Source: JAEZVV01 sp036652035 (GTDB taxonomy: Bacteria; Pseudomonadota; Gammaproteobacteria; Burkholderiales; Burkholderiaceae_F). From it: 12,500 nucleotides of DNA. The DNA lies in contig JAVVWR010000074.1 in the NCBI GenBank assembly GCA_036652035.1, positions 1 through 12,500 on the forward strand, written 5' to 3'. Position 1 is the first letter of the stretch; each line of letters starts with the position of its first letter. Of the stretch, positions 6,427-12,500 are shown in pieces. Both the position numbers and the translations under genes were made by a program. The notes beneath the pieces are model-generated. The model was not told where the DNA came from. It was given only the letters and a program-made list of their open reading frames with translations, and ran no database searches.

Positions 6427-8934
6427 GCCGGGCCAAGGCTTCGAGCAGGACGGCGAGCGCGCCGATGGCTGCGGCCATCACCCACCATTGCGCGGCGGCC
6501 AGCGGGGCGAGCGAGAACAGCTCGCGCAGCGGCGTCACCGTCAGCACCAGGGCAATTCCGGCCGCCGCCAGCAATACCACCCACCACAGCGAGCGCTGCG
6601 CCCCGCGTAGGGCGGCGAGCGGGCTGCGGTCGATCGCTCGTGCCGAAAAGATCAACAACAGATTGGCGAGCAGCATCGTGATGAAAGTGGCCGATCGCAT
6701 CACCGCCGCGTCAAGCTCCGCGCCAACCCAGCTGCGAACAAACACCACGGCCGTGAGCGCGGCCGCCCCGGCGAGCAGCGCCCAGACCAAGGGCTGGCGA
6801 CCCAGCAGCGGCTCGTCGCGTGGCCGCGGCGGCCGCTCCATGGTGTTGGCGGGCTCGGGATCGGCCTCGAGCGCAATCGAGCAGGCGGGGTCGATGATCA
6901 GTTGCAGAAAGACGATCTGCGCCGGCAGAAGGATGAGAGGGCCACCTATCACCACCGGGATCAAGGCCACGCCGGCGATCATCGCGTGGACCGACACGAT
7001 GTAGCTCATCGCCTTGCGCAGATTGCCGTAGATTCGCCGCCCGAGCCGCACCGCAGTGACGATCGCGCCAAAATCGTCGTCGAGCAGGACCACGGCGGCG
7101 GCTTCACGTGTGACCTCGGCGCCGCGCTGGCCCATCGCCACGCCGATATCGGCGGCGCGCAGCGCTGGCGCGTCATTGACCCCGTCGCCGGTCATGGCGA
7201 CCACCTCGCCGCTGGCCTGCAGAGCCTGGACGATGAGCAGCTTGTGCATCGGACTGACACGCGCAAAGACGTCAACCGCTGCGACCCGAGCCGGCAGGTC
7301 GCGTGCTGCGAGGACTTCGATCTGCGCGCCGGTGACGCATTGTTCGGTGCGCTCGATGCCGGCCGCGCGGGCGATCGCCAGCGCCGTGGCGGGGTAGTCG
7401 CCGGTGATCATGACGACCCGAACGCCGGCGCGCCGCAGTTGCGCGATGGCAGCGGCGGCGTCGGCGCGCAGAGGATCGGCCAGACCGACCAGGCCCAGGA
7501 ATTCAAACTCGAAATCGTGTTGTCGCTCGGGCAGCGGCCCGGTGTGGTGGCCGGCGGCAACTCCCAGCACCCGCAAGCCGTCGGCGGCGAGTTCGTGGGC
7601 GCGCGCCAGCACTTCGGTGCGGCGCGGGGGATCCAGGTGGCACAGGTCGCCCATCGCCTCGGGAGCGCCCTTGGCCGCAATCGCCGCTGCGCCCGTGTCG
7701 TCGGTCCAGGCGTGCGAGACCGCGAGCAGCTCGGGCGACAAGGGATATTCGCGCAAATGTTGCCAGTCCGAATGAAGGTGCTCGGTGGCGGCGAGTTGCT
7801 GGCTGGCGTGGACTTCGATCGCCTGCTCCATCGGGTCGAAGGCATTGCGGTGGCTGGCGAGCGCAGCAAATTCGAGCAGCCGGTGCAGTTCGTCGGCGAG
7901 CGCTTCACCGTGCGCCCATTGCCCGGTCGGAGCGATCAATCGCACCACGCGCATCCGGTTTTCGGTCAGGGTTCCCGTCTTGTCGAGCGCGAGCACCGTC
8001 ATCGCGCCGAGCGCCTCGACGGCGGGAAGGCGCCGGGCCAGGACCTTGTGCTGAGCCATTCGCCACGCCCCCATCGCGATGAAGATCGCCATCACCACCG
8101 GGATTTCTTCGGGAACGAGGGAGATCGCGAGCGCGAGCGCCGCGAGCAAGGCCTCGATCCAGTCGCCGCGCTCAAGCCCAAGCCACACCAGCACCAGCAC
8201 ACACACGGCCAGCGCGAGCGCGCCGATCACCCGCACCAGGTGTGAGGTCTCGCACTCGAGCGAGCTGGCCCCGCCGCTGATCGATCGCAGAGCGACTCCG
8301 ATCCGACCGATTGCGCTCGCCGCGCCGGTGGCGACGACTTCGGCCACGCCCAGGCCGCTGACGACGAGCGTTCCGGCGTAGACACAGGGCGCGTCCTCGC
8401 CACCGGGCTCGGGCACGCTGGTGTCTTCAGTGCGGGCAAGGCGCTTGCCGACCGCCACCGATTCGCCGGTGAGTAGCGACTCGTCGACGCGCAAGTTGGA
8501 GAGGGCGCGCAGCAGGCCGTCGGCCGGAACGCGGTCGCCTTCGGCCAGCACAATCCAGTCGCCGCGGACAATCTCGGTGGCGGGGATGGCGCGCACCGAG
8601 CCGCAGCGGATCACCCGCGCCACGGGCTGAGCAGGTTGCGCAAGGCGGCGAGTGCTCGCTCGGTCTTGTGGCTCCGGGCGAGGGTCAGACCGACCACCGC
8701 CAGCACCATGACCGAGAGCAAGGCGGCCTCGCCGCGATCGCCCAGCGCGGCATAGACGAGCACGCAAGCGAGCAGCAACAGGAACATCGGTTCGCGCAGG
8801 GTCTCGCCCAGTGTTGCCAGCCAGGAGCGGGGGCGGTCCTGCGGGAGCGCGTTGGCGCCATCGGCGCGTAGGCGTGCGCTGGCTGTTTCCTCGTCCAGTC
8901 CGCGAAAGCGCGACAGATCGATGTCACCCGCCAT
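6416..8934 (-). pseudogene. Cation-transporting P-type ATPase, frame broken near the N-terminus
   Basis: Read as one gene, this encodes a P-type ATPase of about 838 residues, the size of the Ca2+-like (P2) cation pumps. In order it has an N-terminal cation-ATPase domain and first helices (8934-8625), LTGES of the actuator domain (about 8465-8485), and the fourth-helix VPEEIP. The phosphorylation motif DKTGTLT follows at 7984-7964, then KGAPE, MITGD, the hinge TGDGVNDAPAL and six C-terminal helices. The sixth helix reads LIIDPACSIALEADP where Ca2+ pumps have NLVTDGLPA, so the ion cannot be named. The frame changes by one base near 8624-8626. Upstream coding ends in LRNLLSP and the other frame continues VARVIRCGSV, joining exactly to a normal sequence. 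All downstream catalytic motifs are intact, so the lesion is recent, an assembly error, or recoded. ATG 8934 has GGAG five bases upstream (8943-8940). Confidence 0.85.
8611..8934 (-). CDS. N-terminal fragment of the P-type ATPase as read without frameshift
   Basis: If the frameshift is real, translation from ATG 8934 gives only 107 residues: the cation-ATPase N-terminal domain (GLDEETASARLRADGANALP) and two hydrophobic segments at about 51-66 and 69-86. The peptide then runs off frame into SPWRG and stops at 8611. It would lack every catalytic motif and could not pump. It is listed separately because an automatic annotation would show it as a small membrane protein. It is part of the gene above, not an independent one. 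Confidence 0.7.
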   Translation of the reverse strand: MAGDIDLSRFRGLDEETASARLRADGANALPQDRPRSWLATLGETLREPMFLLLLACVLVYAALGDRGEAALLSVMVLAVVGLTLARSHKTERALAALRNLLSPWRG

Positions 8935-8956
8935 GGCGACTCCGCTGCAAGAACGC

Positions 8957-8975
8957 GCGGTCAGGCGCTGACCGC
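8957..8975. promoter_or_regulatory. Perfect inverted repeat in front of the ATPase gene
   Basis: GCGGTCAG (8957-8964) and CTGACCGC (8968-8975) form a perfect 8-bp dyad with a 3-base centre. It lies 23-41 bases upstream of the ATPase ATG, where an operator or a leader hairpin would sit. I see no convincing -35/-10 pair around it. The 142-base gap 8935-9076 otherwise holds only this and the cytochrome c terminator. Confidence 0.4.
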
Positions 8976-9022
8976 AACACTTATCACGCTAGGCCGATCG
9001 CGGGCGCTTGTCTTGCGCCACC

Positions 9023-9057
9023 GCATAAAGCAAGACGGCGCCGCAAGCGGCGCCGTC
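9023..9057 (-). terminator. Terminator of the cytochrome c' gene
   Basis: GACGGCGCCG (9034-9043) and CGGCGCCGTC (9048-9057) form a perfect 10-bp stem around a 4-base loop, 19 bases after the cytochrome gene ends. Read on the - strand it is followed by TTGCTTTATGC (9033-9023), a modest T-rich tail. It separates the cytochrome from the ATPase gene further along the same strand. Confidence 0.75.
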
Positions 9058-9076
9058 GGCACGGATCACGCTGCGC

Positions 9077-9523
9077 TCAGTCGCGGCGGAACTGGTCGTG
9101 GCAGGTCTTGCAGGTTTTGCCGGTCTCGCCGAAAGCGGCCTGGATCGCCTTCACGTCGCCGCTCTTGGCGGCGGCTGCGAGCTTGTCGGCCGCGTGCACC
9201 AGGTCTTCGCTCATCTGCTTGAACTTGGGCTGCTGTTGCCAGAGCTCGGGCTTGGCCCGGCTGCTGTTGACCATGTCGGTGCCGGCGCCAAAAGCATCCC
9301 ACGGCAGGTGGTCGACCGCGGTCAGGGTGTTGGCAGCCGCGCTGATGGCGGCGAGGTCGGGCTTGCCGGACTTGAGCTGGGCGTTGATGCGGCCCATCTG
9401 GTTGCCCATGATCGTGTAGGCGGCCTGGCGGAACTTGACCGCGTCTTCGGGCTTGGCGTATTGGGCGGCTGCGGGCAGCGCGACGGTGGCGGCGATGGCC
9501 GCAAGAAGGAAGCGAACTTTCAA
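9077..9523 (-). CDS. Periplasmic cytochrome c'/c556-type protein
   Basis: This is a small soluble c-type cytochrome for the periplasm, 148 residues long, of which about 128 remain after export. It has a Sec signal peptide (MKVRFLLAAIAATVALPAAA, cut near residue 20) and a body predicted to be a four-helix bundle. The single heme site CKTCH (Cys138, Cys141, His142) lies close to the C-terminus, the layout of the cytochrome c'/c556 family. Met39 or Met43 could be the sixth ligand of a c556-like form; a five-coordinate c' form, which binds NO or CO, cannot be excluded. The start is TTG 9523, since GGAG (9534-9531) lies seven bases upstream. It has its own terminator and is separated from purB upstream by a hairpin. 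Such genes are often paired with b561-type cytochromes, and one lies at 5767-6426. Confidence 0.88.
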   Translation of the reverse strand: MKVRFLLAAIAATVALPAAAQYAKPEDAVKFRQAAYTIMGNQMGRINAQLKSGKPDLAAISAAANTLTAVDHLPWDAFGAGTDMVNSSRAKPELWQQQPKFKQMSEDLVHAADKLAAAAKSGDVKAIQAAFGETGKTCKTCHDQFRRD

Positions 9524-9554
9524 GGTGGAACTCCGTCGGGAGGGTTGACGTGCG

Positions 9555-9580
9555 CCGCCCTCGGAACGGTCCGAGGGCGG
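9555..9580. repeat. Strong hairpin between purB and the cytochrome c' gene
   Basis: CCGCCCTCGG (9555-9564) and CCGAGGGCGG (9571-9580) are perfect 10-bp arms, extendable by an A-T pair, with an ACGG loop. It lies 59 bases past the purB stop and 32 bases before the cytochrome start, all on the - strand. No T-run follows on either side. It may end the purB transcript or protect its 3' end, or it may be a leader hairpin of the cytochrome mRNA. Confidence 0.65.
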
Positions 9581-9638
9581 TTGCGGTGAAGCTGGACGGA
9601 GTCTAGGGAATATCCCGCGACTTTGCTGGCGCCGGGGT

Positions 9639-11003
9639 TTAGGCGCGGCGAGCCAGCTCGGCGGCCTTGCCGATGTAGTTGGCCGGGGTCATGGCAAGCA
9701 GTTCGGCCTTGGCCTGGGCGGGGATCTCGAGCGTGGCGACAAACTCCTGCAGTGCTTCGCGGGTGATGCCCTTGCCGCGGGTGAGGGCCTTCAGTTGCTC
9801 GTAGGGGTTGGCCACGCCGTAGCGGCGCATCACGGTCTGAACCGGCTCGGCCAGCACTTCCCAGGCGTCGTCGAGGTCTTGCGCCAGACGCGCCTCGTTG
9901 ACTTCGAGCTTGCGCAGACCGCGCAGCAGCGCGTCGTACGAGACGAAGCAATAGCCGAAGGCCACGCCCAGGTTGCGCAGAACGGTCGAGTCGGTCAGGT
10001 CGCGCTGCCAGCGCGAGACCGGCAGCTTCTCGGCCAAGTGGCCGAGCACGGCGTTGGCCAGGCCCAGGTTGCCTTCGGAGTTCTCGAAGTCGATCGGATT
10101 GACCTTGTGCGGCATGGTCGAGGAGCCGATCTCGCCCTCGCGCAGCTTCTGCTTGAAAAAGCCGAGCGAGATATAGCCCCAGAGGTCGCGGTCGAGATCG
10201 AGCAGGATGGTGTTGGCGCGGGCAATCGCGTTGAACAGCTCGGCCATGTAGTCGTGCGGTTCGATCTGGATCGTGTGGGTGTTGAACGCCAGCCCCAGGC
10301 GGTCCTCGATCACGCTGCGCGAGAAGGCTTCCCAGTCGATCTCGGGGTAGGCCGCCAGGTGAGCGTTGTAGTTGCCCACTGCGCCATTCATCTTTGCCAG
10401 CATGGGAACGCGGTCGATCGCTTCGATCACGCGCGCCAGGCGCACCGTCACGTTGGCGAATTCCTTGCCGACGGTGGTGGGGCTTGCGGTCTGGCCGTGG
10501 GTGCGCGAGAGCATCGGCAGATCGGCCCAGCGATGGGCGTATTCGCGCAGAACCAGTTGCACCTCGGCGAGCTTGTCCTGCAGGGCGGCGCGGCCCGCGG
10601 TCAGCATCAGGGCGTGCGAGGTGTTGTTGATGTCTTCCGAGGTGCAGGCAAAGTGCACGAACTCGGCCGCCGCTGCGAGCTCGGGCAGATCGGCGGTGCG
10701 GCGCTTGATCCAGTATTCGACCGCTTTGACGTCGTGGTTGGTGGTGGCTTCGATCGCCTTGATCTCAAGGCAGTCATCGACCGAGAAATCGGCCACCAGA
10801 GCGCGCAGGCGGGCGGTCGCGGGCTCGGACAAGGGAGCGAGCTCGGTCAATCCCAGTTGAGACAGCGCGATCAGCCATTCGAGCTCGACCCGCAGGCGGG
10901 CGCGCATGAAGGCGTATTCCGAGAAGATCTCGCGCAGAGGCGCGGTCTGGCGGCCGTAGCGGCCGTCGAGGGGGGAGAGGGCGGTCAGGGCCAGCAGTTC
11001 CAC
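9639..11003 (-). CDS. purB: Adenylosuccinate lyase
   Basis: PurB acts twice in purine synthesis in the cytoplasm. It releases fumarate from SAICAR, and from adenylosuccinate to give AMP. The 454-residue product matches the E. coli type (456) over its whole length. It begins ELLALTALSPLDGRYG, carries the TSEDINNTSHALML block (about 121-134) and the general acid/base His169 in SRTHGQTASPTT. It also carries the fumarase-superfamily signature GSSTMPHKVNPIDFENSEGN with the flexible-loop serines 294-295. The start is GTG 11003, fixed by alignment to the conserved N-terminus; there is no Shine-Dalgarno sequence in front of it. It is divergent from the transferase gene, and the intergenic 161 bases hold candidate promoters for both. 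Confidence 0.97.
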   Translation of the reverse strand: MELLALTALSPLDGRYGRQTAPLREIFSEYAFMRARLRVELEWLIALSQLGLTELAPLSEPATARLRALVADFSVDDCLEIKAIEATTNHDVKAVEYWIKRRTADLPELAAAAEFVHFACTSEDINNTSHALMLTAGRAALQDKLAEVQLVLREYAHRWADLPMLSRTHGQTASPTTVGKEFANVTVRLARVIEAIDRVPMLAKMNGAVGNYNAHLAAYPEIDWEAFSRSVIEDRLGLAFNTHTIQIEPHDYMAELFNAIARANTILLDLDRDLWGYISLGFFKQKLREGEIGSSTMPHKVNPIDFENSEGNLGLANAVLGHLAEKLPVSRWQRDLTDSTVLRNLGVAFGYCFVSYDALLRGLRKLEVNEARLAQDLDDAWEVLAEPVQTVMRRYGVANPYEQLKALTRGKGITREALQEFVATLEIPAQAKAELLAMTPANYIGKAAELARRA

Positions 11004-11078
11004 GGCGTCGGATCAAGCAGAAAGGAGGGGGAGGCAGACGCCGGAACCGTGCGGTTCGGCATCCGGAAGTGGGTTGCA

Positions 11079-11087
11079 AGTGTAGCA
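11079..11087 (-). promoter_or_regulatory. Candidate extended -10 promoter of purB
   Basis: On the - strand TGC-TACACT (11087-11079) is an extended -10 element about 75 bases upstream of the purB GTG. The -35 position has no good match, which extended -10 promoters tolerate. Between it and the gene lies an imperfect hairpin (about 11041-11060) and a CCTCCTTT stretch (11028-11021). Confidence 0.45.
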
Positions 11088-11129
11088 GTGGCGCATCATC
11101 GGCTGGGGTGTTGGTGGCGGGCCGCTGCG

Positions 11130-11135
11130 TATACT
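11130..11135 (+). promoter_or_regulatory. Candidate -10 element of the transferase gene
   Basis: TATACT on the + strand lies 29 bases before the GTG start of the glutathione-transferase-like gene. No matching -35 is visible at 16-18 bases. With the purB -10 about 45 bases away on the other strand, this makes a compact divergent promoter region. Confidence 0.4.
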
Positions 11136-11164
11136 CGGATCGCGTTTCCCCTCAATGGCGCATC

Positions 11165-11788
11165 GTGAAAACCATTCGACTTATTGGTTCACTGACCAGT
11201 CCGTACGCGCGCAAAGTGCGTGTCGTTATGGCCGAGAAGCGCATCGACTTCAAACTCGAACTTGAAGACGTATGGGCCAAGGATTCGTCGATCGCCCGCT
11301 ACAACCCGCTCGGCAAAGTGCCGTGCCTGATTATGGAAGATGGCGCCGCGGTGTTCGATTCGCGCGTGATCGTCGAGTACCTCGATTCGATCTCGCCGGT
11401 GGGCAAGCTGATTCCCAGCAACGGGCGCGAGCGCGCCGAGGTGCGCACTTGGGAAGCCTTGGCCGACGGCCTGCTCGACGCCGCCATTTTGGTCCGGATC
11501 GAATACGCCCAGCGCCCGGCCGAGCAACAAAGTCTGGCCTGGGTTGAACGCCAGATGGGCAAGGTTCACGCCGCGCTGGCCGCGATGAGCACGGGCCTGG
11601 GCGACAAGAACTGGTGCAACGGTCATGCCTGCACGATCGCCGACATCTCGGTCGGCTGCGCGCTGGGCTATCTCGATTTTCGTTTCCGTTCGATCGATTG
11701 GCGCACTCCCTACCCCAAGCTCGAGCGGCTCTACGACAAGCTGCTCGCGCGTCCGGCGTTTGCCGACACCGCCCCGCCCGCTGTCTGA
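11165..11788 (+). CDS. Glutathione S-transferase family protein, YibF-like
   Basis: This is a cytoplasmic protein of 207 residues with the two-domain glutathione transferase layout. The N-terminal thioredoxin-like domain begins KTIRLIGSLTSPYARKVRVV, and the serine region at about 9-12 is where glutathione-activating residues lie. It continues with NPLGKVPCLIMEDG (the cis-proline after Val) and FDSRVIVEYLD, whose Asp-Ser pair binds the glutathione gamma-glutamyl group. The helical C-terminal domain contains EALADGLLDA and TIADISVGCALGYLDFR. It resembles E. coli YibF along its length, whose substrate is unknown. The start is GTG 11165; the nearby ATG 11155 is in another frame. No clear ribosome-binding site is present, although a -10 element is. 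It is divergent from purB. A perfect palindrome follows its stop by two bases. Confidence 0.9.
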   Translation: MKTIRLIGSLTSPYARKVRVVMAEKRIDFKLELEDVWAKDSSIARYNPLGKVPCLIMEDGAAVFDSRVIVEYLDSISPVGKLIPSNGRERAEVRTWEALADGLLDAAILVRIEYAQRPAEQQSLAWVERQMGKVHAALAAMSTGLGDKNWCNGHACTIADISVGCALGYLDFRFRSIDWRTPYPKLERLYDKLLARPAFADTAPPAV

Positions 11789-11790
11789 AT

Positions 11791-11825
11791 CGTCTGCTTG
11801 AAGTCTTGCAGACTTCAAGCAGACG
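11791..11825. repeat. Perfect 16-bp inverted repeat after the transferase gene
   Basis: CGTCTGCTTGAAGTCT (11791-11806) and AGACTTCAAGCAGACG (11810-11825) are exact reverse complements around a TGC loop, two bases after the transferase stop. The stem is longer and less GC-rich than most terminators. It is followed by TAAACAACTG (+) or ATTCAGACAG (-), so a U-tract is lacking. It could be a terminator for the transferase transcript, a mobile palindromic repeat, or an mRNA-stabilising hairpin. Confidence 0.8.
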
Positions 11826-11839
11826 TAAACAACTGTAAG
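11825..11839 (+). promoter_or_regulatory. CpxR-box-like direct repeat upstream of the Spy-like gene
   Basis: GTAAA (11825-11829), five bases, then GTAAG (11835-11839) matches the enterobacterial CpxR consensus GTAAA-N5-GTAAA except for the last base, with the half-sites one helical turn apart. The downstream gene belongs to the Spy/CpxP family, whose E. coli members are controlled by CpxR. The match to an enterobacterial consensus in a betaproteobacterium is suggestive only. Confidence 0.4.
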
Positions 11840-11870
11840 CGCGCTTGCCTGCAAGCAACCGGCGCTTACA
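11834..11870. promoter_or_regulatory. 9-bp dyad with an inner hairpin upstream of the Spy-like gene
   Basis: TGTAAGCGC (11834-11842) and GCGCTTACA (11862-11870) are perfect inverted arms separated by 19 bases. Within the spacer, GCTTG (11843-11847) and CAAGC (11852-11856) also pair. The left arm contains the second half of the GTAA direct repeat. It lies just upstream of the candidate promoter, as an operator for a dimeric regulator would. Confidence 0.5.
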
Positions 11871-11879
11871 TTCGTCGCA

Positions 11880-11906
11880 TTGCGTCAGCGCGCGCCCGGC
11901 TAATCT
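11880..11906 (+). promoter_or_regulatory. Candidate promoter of the Spy-like gene
   Basis: TTGCGT (11880-11885) and TAATCT (11901-11906) resemble -35 and -10 elements with a short 15-base spacer, a spacing often seen at activator-dependent promoters. Transcription would start about 25-30 bases before the ATG at 11941. Confidence 0.35.
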
Positions 11907-11940
11907 CTGTTCATACAAACTTCAACGGACGGAGAACTCC

Positions 11941-12486
11941 ATGAACGCCAAGCTTCGCTTCCTTGGTCTTGCCACTGCCGGCTTGCTCGCCGCTGGTTCC
12001 GCTGCCTTCGCTCAGCCATCGGCGCCGATGCCGGCGCCGGGAGCAGCCTGGGCCGATTGCCCGATGGTCCAGGGTGCAGGCATGGGGCCGCGCCAGGGCA
12101 TGCGCGGCCAGGGCTTTGACCCGGCTCGCGCCGAAGTCCGCGTCGCGGCGCTGGCGACGGCACTCAAGCTCCAGCCCAACCAGCAAGCCGCGTGGGATGC
12201 CTTCGCCGGCAAGATGAAGAGCCAGTATGAGACGCGCGCCAAGATGCGCGCTGACATGGTGGCAGTGGGTGCCGATCGCCAGAAGGCGCTTGAGCTTCGC
12301 GCCGAACACATGAAGACCAATGGCGCTGCTCTGAGTGAACTGGCTCAGGCTCGCGCGGCGTTGGTGGCGGAGCTCAGTCCCGAGCAGAAGGCCACGCTCG
12401 ACAACTTCGGTCATGGTCAAGTGCGTGGCCACGGTCACGGCTGTGGTCATGGTCCGCATCGCGGCGGCTACGGCCCCGCAGTCTGA
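11941..12486 (+). CDS. Exported Spy/CpxP-like (LTXXQ) protein with a His-rich tail
   Basis: This is a periplasmic protein of 181 residues, probably a stress-induced chaperone or metal-sensing protein of the Spy/CpxP/ZraP group. A Sec signal peptide spans 1-24 (cut after AFA). A low-complexity Met/Pro/Gly stretch (25-60) and an all-helical, charged core (about 61-155) follow. The two family motifs are LKLQPNQQAAWDAF (75-88) and LSPEQKATLDNF (145-156), variants of LTXXQ. The last 25 residues carry His158, 164, 166, 170 and 173 with Cys168 in Gly-rich sequence, which could bind Zn, Cu or Ni. GGAG (11931-11934) is six bases before the ATG. The upstream region holds a CpxR-like repeat and a dyad. 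No sensor kinase or regulator gene is visible here. The family assignment rests on these motifs and general layout. Confidence 0.85.
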   Translation: MNAKLRFLGLATAGLLAAGSAAFAQPSAPMPAPGAAWADCPMVQGAGMGPRQGMRGQGFDPARAEVRVAALATALKLQPNQQAAWDAFAGKMKSQYETRAKMRADMVAVGADRQKALELRAEHMKTNGAALSELAQARAALVAELSPEQKATLDNFGHGQVRGHGHGCGHGPHRGGYGPAV

Positions 12487-12500
12487 GTCAAGCGCGTGTG

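Noticed and set aside
6902..8245. A 447-residue open frame on the + strand opposite the ATPase
   Set aside because: It is antisense to the DKTGTLT and TGDGVNDAP regions of the ATPase, and its composition is that of a shadow frame.
9795..11168. A 457-residue open frame on the + strand opposite purB, ending in a TGA that overlaps the transferase GTG
   Set aside because: It is antisense to purB and resembles no known family. The AAGGAGG at 11022-11028 is about 20 bases from the nearest in-frame GTG, too far to support a short leader gene, so the GTGA overlap is probably chance.
12418..12465. Short GGTCA/GGTCACGG-type repeats at the end of the Spy-like gene
   Set aside because: They are codons for the His-Gly tail, not an independent DNA repeat or CRISPR-like array; spacing and units are irregular.
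1..12500. Mobile elements, phage genes, CRISPR arrays, toxin-antitoxin or defence systems
   Set aside because: I found no transposase, integrase, direct-repeat array or small paired genes of these kinds; apart from the ATPase, the gene content is ordinary chromosomal housekeeping.

Overview
The window looks like a chromosomal segment from a high-GC betaproteobacterium, most likely in or near the Burkholderiales. This rests on the gene order queA-tgt-yajC-secD-secF, on the wording of the SecD, YajC and glutathione-transferase-like proteins, and on strong G/C bias at third codon positions. This is recognition from the sequence, not a database result. I see no insertion sequence, phage gene, CRISPR array or plasmid function. 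The window is mostly core genome.

Left half (1-6426, all + strand): the last 21 bases of a tRNA (perhaps tRNA-Leu) are followed by two strong hairpins. Then come queA and tgt, which overlap by one base and act in queuosine modification of tRNA. After a short gap with a -10-like TATAAT come yajC, a terminator-like hairpin, secD and secF, the accessory part of the Sec translocon. A four-helix di-heme cytochrome b561-type protein follows secF after 12 bases.

Middle (6416-9523, - strand): a P-type cation ATPase converges on the cytochrome b gene and overlaps its end by 11 bases. Its reading frame is broken by one base near its N-terminal end. Upstream of it lies a periplasmic cytochrome c'/c556-type protein with its own terminator. 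A cytochrome c of this kind and a b561 protein are a plausible redox pair, here lying on either side of the ATPase.

Right part (9639-12486): purB (adenylosuccinate lyase, - strand) is divergent from a YibF-like glutathione S-transferase (+ strand). After a perfect 16-bp inverted repeat comes a compact regulatory region holding a CpxR-box-like direct repeat, a 9-bp dyad and a candidate promoter. These sit in front of an exported Spy/CpxP-like (LTXXQ) protein with a His-rich C-terminal tail.

No clearly new biological system is visible. The points most worth a second look are the upstream region of the Spy-like gene, the ATPase frameshift, the terminator between yajC and secD, and several long hairpins without U-tracts. 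Four genes (yajC, cytochrome c', purB, transferase) use GTG or TTG starts, chosen by ribosome-binding site or by alignment to remembered family N-termini.
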